Source of the DNA: Oceanispirochaeta sp963676905
GTDB lineage: Bacteria; Spirochaetota; Spirochaetia; DSM-2461
NCBI GenBank assembly: GCA_963676905.2
Contig: CAXXVE010000001.1
Location: 2,046,001 to 2,110,000, forward strand
Length of the DNA: 64,000 bases
Direction of reading: 5' to 3'
Below the pieces are notes generated by a model. That model was given only the letters and a program-made list of their open reading frames with translations. It was not told the DNA's origin and made no database searches. Of the stretch, positions 58,649-64,000 are shown in pieces. The position numbers were made by a program, and so were the translations under genes. How positions within the stretch are numbered: position 1 is the first letter of the stretch; the number at the start of each line of letters is the position of its first letter.

Positions 58649-60462
58649 TGCAGCGTGAACAGATGAACATCGTCTTTACAGGACATGTGGACCATGGCAA
58701 ATCAACCGTAGTCGGACGGCTTCTGGCTGATACAGGCAGCCTCCCCGAGGGCAGGCTGGCACAGATCCGCCGTGAGTGCGACAGGAACTCCAAACCCTTT
58801 GAGTACGCCTTTCTCCTTGATGCCCTGAAGGACGAACAGTCGCAGGGAATCACCATCGATGCCGCCCGTGTATTCTTCAAGTCGGACAGGAGGGACTACA
58901 TCATAATTGATGCTCCCGGCCATATCGAATTCCTTAAGAATATGATCACCGGAGCCGCAAGGGCGGAGTGCGCCTTTCTTGTGATCGATGCGGAGGAGGG
59001 AATTCAGGAGAACTCCCGCCGCCATGGCTACCTCCTTGCCATGCTGGGGGTCCGTCAGGTCTGTGTGGTTGTGAACAAGATGGATCTAGTGGATTACAGC
59101 CAGCAGGTCTTTAACCGTATCGTCCGCCGGTTTTCACGCTTTCTCCGTTCCATCAACCTCCTTGATGTAGAGTTTGTTCCCGTCAGCGGCAGAGAGGGGG
59201 ACAATGTGTATCACAGGATGGACAGAATGCCCTGGTGGAAGGGGGCCACTGTGCTCGAGCGCCTTGACGCTTTCCGCAAAGCCGAACCCCTGGACAAAAT
59301 GCCCATGCGCATGCCCGTCACAGACATCTACAAGTTTACAGACTACGGCGACAGCCGGCGGATCATTGCCGGAACCCTCGAGACAGGAAGTTTCAGGCAG
59401 GGGGATGAGATTATCTTCTATCCCTCTGGAAAGAAGAGCCGGGTCAGAACCATAGAGTCCTTCAATACCGAAGCTGTAAAGGGCGTTTCCGCCGGCAGGG
59501 CGACAGGATTCACCATGGATGAGCAGATCTACCTCTCCCGGGGGGCTCTGGCATGCCGGGTGGACGAGATGCCGCCAAAGGTGGGCAATCAGCTGCAGGT
59601 CAGTCTTTTCTGGCTGGGCCGTGAGCCTCTTGTATCGGGCAGGGAGTACTACCTGAAGACAGGAACCAACAGGGTTCGCTGTCAGCTGAGCGAGATCAAC
59701 AAGGTCATCGATGCCTCCTCCCTGGACTCCCAGACAAAACGGGACAGGGTGGAACGGCACGAGGTGGCTGACTGTACCCTTTCCCTTCAGAAGACAATCG
59801 CCTTCGATCTTGTTATGGACCTGCCCCAGACAAGCCGCTTTGTTCTTGTTGATGAATACGAGATAGCGGGGGGAGGTATCATCCGGGATGTGGACGATCA
59901 CAGGCAGCATGAGTTCGGCGAGAAGCTTATCCGCCGCCAGCTTGAGTGGGAGAACGGGATTGTTACCGAACTGGACAGAATGCAGCAGAACGCACAGCGG
60001 CCGGCCCTTATCCTTGTCTCCGGAGAGGATGAGGCTTCTGCAAGGGAGTTTGCCGAACAGCTTGAGAAAAAGCTCTTCAGCCTTAAAAAGAACGTCTACT
60101 ACCTGGGCTACAGAAGTCTGAAATACGGACTCGATGCCGACCTGAAAAATGATCCGAAGATGCTCAAGCGGCGCAGAACGGTGCGGGAGGAACACATCCG
60201 GCGGATCTCGGAGATCTCTCATATCATGATCGATGCCGGAATGTTTTTCATAGTCAAGATAGACGGACTCAACTATGAGGAGCGGGATTTGATCCAGCTG
60301 CTGATGGGATCTTCCCGGCTCAAAACCATCTGGGTCGGGAAAGAAATTACAACAGATATTGCTCCTGACTGGCATATCCGCCGCCCTGAGAATATGGAGG
60401 AACATATGGCAAAGGTCGACAGGATTATGGAGGAGTGGGAGCTGATGGGGGATATATCATGA
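58648..60462 (+). CDS. cysN: Sulfate adenylyltransferase GTPase subunit with a degenerate APS-kinase tail
   Basis: A 604-residue protein. The N-terminal GTPase has G1 GHVDHGKST (12-20), G3 DAPGHIEF, G4 NKMDL; beta-barrel domains run to about residue 435. The C-terminal ~150 residues resemble CysC (EQLEKKLFSLKKNVYYLGYR, REEHIRRISEISHIMIDAGM). The kinase P-loop GLSGSGKST has become VSGEDEAS (457-464), and the DGDNVRHGL segment reads GYRSLKYGL. The tail is thus unlikely to phosphorylate APS. The start may be the ATG at 58648 or a GTG one codon earlier. It overlaps the next gene by 4 bases (ATGA). Confidence 0.9.
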   Translation: MQREQMNIVFTGHVDHGKSTVVGRLLADTGSLPEGRLAQIRRECDRNSKPFEYAFLLDALKDEQSQGITIDAARVFFKSDRRDYIIIDAPGHIEFLKNMITGAARAECAFLVIDAEEGIQENSRRHGYLLAMLGVRQVCVVVNKMDLVDYSQQVFNRIVRRFSRFLRSINLLDVEFVPVSGREGDNVYHRMDRMPWWKGATVLERLDAFRKAEPLDKMPMRMPVTDIYKFTDYGDSRRIIAGTLETGSFRQGDEIIFYPSGKKSRVRTIESFNTEAVKGVSAGRATGFTMDEQIYLSRGALACRVDEMPPKVGNQLQVSLFWLGREPLVSGREYYLKTGTNRVRCQLSEINKVIDASSLDSQTKRDRVERHEVADCTLSLQKTIAFDLVMDLPQTSRFVLVDEYEIAGGGIIRDVDDHRQHEFGEKLIRRQLEWENGIVTELDRMQQNAQRPALILVSGEDEASAREFAEQLEKKLFSLKKNVYYLGYRSLKYGLDADLKNDPKMLKRRRTVREEHIRRISEISHIMIDAGMFFIVKIDGLNYEERDLIQLLMGSSRLKTIWVGKEITTDIAPDWHIRRPENMEEHMAKVDRIMEEWELMGDIS

Positions 60463-61814
60463 GCGGAAGAAAGAACGGCAGCCACTACAGCCTCAAAGCA
60501 ATGTGCTGCGGAAGAGAGTTACAGGACACAGGAATGCTTCTGACCTGTCCCGAGTGCTCCAGTCCCCATTTTCTGCGTGCCTCCTACAGCAGTTCCCGTC
60601 TTGAGGCGGGGACACCCGATGAGGGACTCTACAGGTTTTCAGACTGGCTGCCCATACGCCGGGAACTTTCAGGTTCAGGAGCGCCTGTGACATACAGGAG
60701 CCGGGCTCTTGCATCCAGACTGGGGATGACGGATCTCTGGATTACATTCAACGGCTGGTGGCCCGGGAAGGGCGCCTTTATGAGGACAGGCAGCTTCAAG
60801 GAGTGCGAGGCTTACTCGGTCTGTGCCAGAATCCCTGGGGAGGAGAGCCCTGAGAGGGGGGTGCTTGTAGTGGCCTCTGCGGGCAATACAGCCCGGGCCT
60901 TTATCAGGGTCTGTTCGGATAACAGCATTCCTCTGGTTGTGGTGGTCCCCGAGGACAACCTCTCCTCTCTCTGGAGTGAGACAGAGCCTGCGGACTGTGT
61001 GAAGATCATCGCATCTGAAACAGGGTCGGACTACTTTGATGCCATAGCTCTGTCGAACAAGCTCTGCAGCGGCGGTTCTTTTTATCCTGAGGGCGGGGCA
61101 AAAAATCCGGCCCGCCGGGACGGCATGGGGACTACAGTCCTCTCTGCGGCGGTCGCAATGGGAGTCATTCCCGAGTACTACTTTCAGGCCGTCGGCAGCG
61201 GTACAGGTGCCATCTCCGCCTGGGAGGCGTCACTCAGGCTTGAACAGGACGGAAGGTTCGGTCCCAACAATATGAAACTTATTGTCAGTCAGAACAGCCC
61301 CTTTCAGATCATACATGACAGCTGGAAGGCGGGCAGCCGGGAGCTTCTTCCCCTGAGTGACAACGAGGCCCGTGAGAAGGCCCATGCCATCGATGCCAAG
61401 GTCCTTTCCAACAGAAAACCGCCATACTCACTGCCCGGCGGCCTCTTCGACGCCCTTACAGAGTCGGGGGGGGATGTTCTTCTGGCTGACAATGGGGAGG
61501 CTGCGGATGCCGGGCGGCTCTTTCTTGAGACTGAGGGTGTCGATATTTCACCGGCAGCCTCAGTGGCCCTGGCCTCTCTTGTCAAAGCCCTGGACAAGGG
61601 GACAGTTCCCCGGGACGGGAAGGTCATGCTGAATATCACAGGAGGAGGGATGGGACTCTACAGGGAAACCCATGAGACTGCGGCCTGCCGTGCGGACCTT
61701 GTCTTCGCCAATGACGCCTCTCCATGTGATGTGGTCAGAGAGACGGAAGCTCTGTTTACAGGCTCCCTTAAGAAAATAGATCCGGCTGCCGCCGGGATGT
61801 CACATAAAAAATAG
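60459..61814 (+). CDS. Cysteate synthase-like PLP enzyme (threonine synthase paralogue)
   Basis: A 451-residue fold-type II PLP enzyme. An N-terminal cysteine-rich ribbon (CCGRELQDTGMLLTCPECSS) leads into the catalytic part: Lys114 in RTGSFKECEAY, the phosphate/substrate loop ASAGNTARAF, and GSGTGAISAWEASLRLEQDG. Homologues with this layout include threonine synthase and methanogen cysteate synthase, which joins O-phosphoserine and sulfite to L-cysteate. SFKECEAY in place of the threonine-synthase SFKDRG, plus its place between ATP sulfurylase and APS reductase genes, makes cysteate synthase the better call (inference). Threonine synthase remains the alternative. It overlaps cysN by 4 bases. 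Confidence 0.7.
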   Translation: MSGRKNGSHYSLKAMCCGRELQDTGMLLTCPECSSPHFLRASYSSSRLEAGTPDEGLYRFSDWLPIRRELSGSGAPVTYRSRALASRLGMTDLWITFNGWWPGKGAFMRTGSFKECEAYSVCARIPGEESPERGVLVVASAGNTARAFIRVCSDNSIPLVVVVPEDNLSSLWSETEPADCVKIIASETGSDYFDAIALSNKLCSGGSFYPEGGAKNPARRDGMGTTVLSAAVAMGVIPEYYFQAVGSGTGAISAWEASLRLEQDGRFGPNNMKLIVSQNSPFQIIHDSWKAGSRELLPLSDNEAREKAHAIDAKVLSNRKPPYSLPGGLFDALTESGGDVLLADNGEAADAGRLFLETEGVDISPAASVALASLVKALDKGTVPRDGKVMLNITGGGMGLYRETHETAACRADLVFANDASPCDVVRETEALFTGSLKKIDPAAAGMSHKK

Positions 61815-61847
61815 AAAAACCAGTGCAGTTATACCAAGGAGATATAA

Positions 61848-63134
61848 ATGAGTGTTGATATTTTTGACAAGTGTAAAACCGATGCGGGATACTTCGGTCA
61901 GTTCAGAAAAATGGGCGAGCGGGATCTAACCCGTCCCACGATGGACCCGATTCCCGGAAAGACAATGACCTACAACGGCAATGAAGTTGTCATGTGGTCG
62001 GTCAATAACTATATCGGACTGGCGGAAAATGATGAGGTAAAGGAGGTCGCTGCCCAGGCAGCCAGGGAGTTCGGTACATCCGCCCCCATGGGCTCCCGTA
62101 TGATGAGCGGGAACACCCGATATCATCAGGATCTGGAACAGCGTTTTGCCGACTGGGCCCAGAAGGAGGCAGCCTACCTCTTCAACTACGGTTATCTCGG
62201 AGTGCTTGGAATTGTTTCATCCCTGTGCGGCCCGAAGGATACTGTTGTTGTGGACCGTCTGGCCCATGCCTGTATTCTCGATGCCGCCGCCATGGCCAAG
62301 GCCGCCGGAGCCACAATCCGCTACTTCAAGCACAACAACATGAAGGACCTTGAATCAGTACTGAAGCAGGTGGACCAGAAACGGGAAGGAGGTGTTATGA
62401 TCCTTATCGAAGGGGTCTACGGCATGACCGGGGATCTGGCGGATCTGCCCGGCATTTGCGATCTGAAGGAGAAATACAATGCCCGCCTCTTTATTGATGA
62501 TGCCCACGGAGTCGGAGTCATGGGCGAGACCGGACGGGGGACAGGAGACTTTTTCGGTGTTCAGGACAGGATTGACCTCTACTTTGGAACCTTCGCTAAA
62601 TCCTTTGCCTCCATCGGCGGTTTTGTGGCGGCGGACAGGGATGTTGTGGAGTGGATCATGTTCAACGCCAGGACCCAGGTCTTTGCCAAGAGCCTTCCCA
62701 TGGTTTTTGTTAAGGCCCTGAACAGGACCCTCGATTTTGTAATTGAAGGGGACGACAGACGGCAGCTGATGTGGGACAACTCGGACAAACTGAAGGCAGG
62801 ACTGAAGGAGCTCGGCTACTATATCGGTCCCGGAGAGTCTCCCATCTGTTCGGTCTTCACTCCCACAGGCAGCGATGATGTGAACGGTGTGGGTGCCAGA
62901 ATGGTGAAGTATCTCAGGACTAAGAATATCTTTGTCACAGCCGTGGTTTATCCTGTCATTCCCCCGGGACTCTGCATGTTCAGGATGATACCCACAACAA
63001 GCCATACGGACTCTGAAATACAGAAGACGATTGAGGCATTCAGAGAGATGAAAAAAGAGATGAATCTGATGGACTCTGTGACAGAAGAGGATATCAGGAA
63101 AATCAACAAGGTCTACAGGAATATCAAGGACTGA
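61848..63134 (+). CDS. Serine palmitoyltransferase-like alpha-oxoamine synthase (likely cysteate acyltransferase)
   Basis: A 428-residue fold-type I PLP enzyme that should condense an amino acid with an acyl thioester. Motifs: EVVMWSVNNYIGLAENDEVK, SAPMGSRMMSGNTRYHQDLE, RLAHACILDAA with the stacking His, ILIEGVYGMTGDLADLPGIC, FIDDAHGVGVMGETGRGTGD, and Lys251 in GTFAKSFASIGGFVAADRD. The ASIGGFVAADRDVVEWI and NARTQVFAKSLP stretches closely resemble Bacteroidetes sphingolipid and sulfonolipid synthases. With a cysteate-synthase-like gene just upstream the amino acid is probably cysteate, giving 3-ketocapnine (inference). 2-amino-3-ketobutyrate CoA ligase and glycine/serine acyltransferases are alternatives. 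AAGGAG precedes the ATG. Confidence 0.75.
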   Translation: MSVDIFDKCKTDAGYFGQFRKMGERDLTRPTMDPIPGKTMTYNGNEVVMWSVNNYIGLAENDEVKEVAAQAAREFGTSAPMGSRMMSGNTRYHQDLEQRFADWAQKEAAYLFNYGYLGVLGIVSSLCGPKDTVVVDRLAHACILDAAAMAKAAGATIRYFKHNNMKDLESVLKQVDQKREGGVMILIEGVYGMTGDLADLPGICDLKEKYNARLFIDDAHGVGVMGETGRGTGDFFGVQDRIDLYFGTFAKSFASIGGFVAADRDVVEWIMFNARTQVFAKSLPMVFVKALNRTLDFVIEGDDRRQLMWDNSDKLKAGLKELGYYIGPGESPICSVFTPTGSDDVNGVGARMVKYLRTKNIFVTAVVYPVIPPGLCMFRMIPTTSHTDSEIQKTIEAFREMKKEMNLMDSVTEEDIRKINKVYRNIKD

Positions 63135-63135
63135 T

Positions 63136-63858
63136 ATGGCGAATAAACTTTTCGGCAGGGAGATGATCTCTGAGTGGCAGGAGAAGCTTGCAGGTTCCTC
63201 GCCCCAGGAGGTGCTGGACTGGGCCCTGGAGACCTTTGAAAACGGGAAGATTATGCAGTCCACAAGCCTGGGTCTGGAGGATATGGTTATTACCCATATG
63301 CTGCGGCAGAAGTCGGAGGACTTCGGGGTCTTTACCCTGGATACGGGACGGCTCTTCCAGGAGAGCTACGACCTTCTCGAGGAGGCCCGGCTGAAGTGGA
63401 AAACTCCCGTCAGGGTCCTTTTCCCCGACAGGGATGCTGTTGAGAATCTGGTGGGGGCGAAGGGACCCAACTCCTTTTACTACAGTCTGGAGAACCGGAA
63501 GGAGTGCTGCCGCATCAGGAAGATAGAGCCTCTGAAGCGTGCCCTTTCAGGGTTGGATGCCTGGATCTGCGGTCTCAGGAGAGAGCAGTCTGTGACCCGT
63601 GAATCGGTAGCCCTTGTTGAGTGGGATGAAGCCTTCGACCTGGTCAAGATCAATCCCCTTGCCTTATGGTCGGAAGAAGAGTGCCGGGACTATGCCGGGA
63701 AAAACTCAGTTCCTGTTCATGCTCTCCACAAAAAGGGTTTTCCCTCCATCGGCTGCGCCCCCTGTACCCGTGCGGTTGAAAAGGGGGAGGATCTCCGTTC
63801 CGGCCGCTGGTGGTGGGAGAATCCCGGGAGCAAAGAGTGCGGACTCCATAGGAAGTGA
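63136..63858 (+). CDS. cysH: APS reductase (assimilatory, [4Fe-4S] type)
   Basis: A 240-residue thiol-dependent reductase. Cys124-Cys125 (KECCRIRK) and Cys207-Cys210 (GCAPCTR) form the [4Fe-4S] site that marks APS rather than PAPS reductases. Cys235 in ECGLH at the C-terminus is the catalytic cysteine. Other motifs: STSLGLEDMVITHML, TLDTGRLFQESYDLL, CGLRREQSVTRESV. It turns APS into sulfite and AMP. It starts one base after the preceding stop. No sulfite reductase accompanies it. Confidence 0.93.
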   Translation: MANKLFGREMISEWQEKLAGSSPQEVLDWALETFENGKIMQSTSLGLEDMVITHMLRQKSEDFGVFTLDTGRLFQESYDLLEEARLKWKTPVRVLFPDRDAVENLVGAKGPNSFYYSLENRKECCRIRKIEPLKRALSGLDAWICGLRREQSVTRESVALVEWDEAFDLVKINPLALWSEEECRDYAGKNSVPVHALHKKGFPSIGCAPCTRAVEKGEDLRSGRWWWENPGSKECGLHRK

Positions 63859-63908
63859 TCTTATTTTCTATCCGGGAATGTATGCAGTCTTGCAGTAGAT
63901 TCCCGCTG

Positions 63909-63946
63909 AATCCGGGTCGACAGCCCCGTCGCCCGGATTCTTTATT
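63909..63946 (+). terminator. Terminator after cysH
   Basis: AATCCGGG (63909-63916) pairs with CCCGGATT (63932-63939), extended inward by CGAC/GTCG, and is followed by CTTTATTT. It closes the operon inside the window. The last 54 bases show nothing further. Confidence 0.85.
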
Positions 63947-64000
63947 TATATGCTTCGGTTTTGAGCCCTTCTGTACATCCTTTTAGGGGATTCTGTACAG

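Noticed and set aside
59134..60405. Long open frame (423 codons) antisense to cysN
   Set aside because: It lies wholly opposite a well-conserved gene; its composition is a mirror of cysN codon usage and it has no RBS or recognisable domain.
62355..63263. 302-codon frame antisense to the SPT-like gene
   Set aside because: Opposite a conserved PLP enzyme with all motifs; no start signal and no family resemblance.
1..64000. rRNA, tRNA, CRISPR arrays or prophage genes
   Set aside because: I looked for conserved tRNA ends, spaced direct repeats and phage structural genes and saw none; short tRNAs could still be missed by eye.

Overview
The window looks like chromosomal DNA from a free-living, anaerobic or microaerophilic spirochaete (Spirochaeta/Oceanispirochaeta-like). 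The evidence is a Gram-negative envelope (RND pump with TolC, Tat system, many lipoproteins), flagellar switch proteins of spirochaete type, and binding proteins whose mature N-termini read AGGQKEE or AEGTQD, a style common in Spirochaetales. The taxonomy is inferred from protein style only. Genes are tightly packed on both strands. I saw no rRNA, tRNA, CRISPR array or prophage.

Layout. 1-3.7 kb: the end of an AraC regulator and a tripartite tricarboxylate transporter (tctCBA). 3.7-8.6 kb (minus strand): an AraC regulator, two small SpoA/FliN proteins, a FliM-FliG fusion protein and a RecQ-like helicase. 8.7-12.3 kb (minus): a sulfate ABC transporter. 12.6-14.2 kb: a complete IS5/IS1182-like insertion sequence with an apparent programmed -1 frameshift. 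14.3-28.3 kb: a metallo-/redox-enzyme island. It holds a Tat-exported flavin/Fe-S oxidoreductase, a tight operon running ydhY-like Fe-S protein, aldehyde:ferredoxin oxidoreductase (YdhV type), an unknown protein, fdhD, tatC, tatB and tatA, then a tungstate transporter (tupABC) and two divergent moeA genes, one fused to a binding-protein domain. 28.5-31.3 kb: a cupin protein and a c-di-GMP phosphodiesterase/cyclase pair. 31.3-39.3 kb: an RND efflux operon divergent from a two-component system. 39.4-41.4 kb: a lone arginine deiminase and a class II aldolase. 41.4-48.3 kb (minus): a LacI-controlled alpha-glucoside operon (aglEFG plus GH65 phosphorylase). 48.5-54.5 kb: a hybrid histidine kinase, an RlmB/TrmH methyltransferase, a MalY/PatB aminotransferase and an AEC transporter. 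54.7-57.5 kb: leuA (frameshifted) and leuB. 57.8-63.9 kb: a sulfur operon.

Two loci stand out. First, fliN-like, fliN and a fliM-fliG fusion form a compact, self-contained flagellar switch module. It lacks the FliG N-terminal (FliF-binding) domain and the usual FliM CheY-binding peptide. Second, the terminal operon reads cysD, cysN, cysteate-synthase-like, serine-palmitoyltransferase-like, cysH. CysH is of the APS-reductase type and would make sulfite directly; the APS-kinase-like tail of CysN has lost its P-loop; no sulfite reductase is present. The simplest reading is sulfate to APS to sulfite to cysteate to a keto-capnine-like sulfonolipid, a pathway known from Bacteroidetes and unexpected here.

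The genes of the metallo-enzyme island fit together functionally: TupABC imports tungstate, the MoeA pair inserts the metal into pterin, FdhD and the unknown protein probably assist maturation, the AOR is the catalyst, and the Tat genes serve its lipoprotein-like Fe-S partner.
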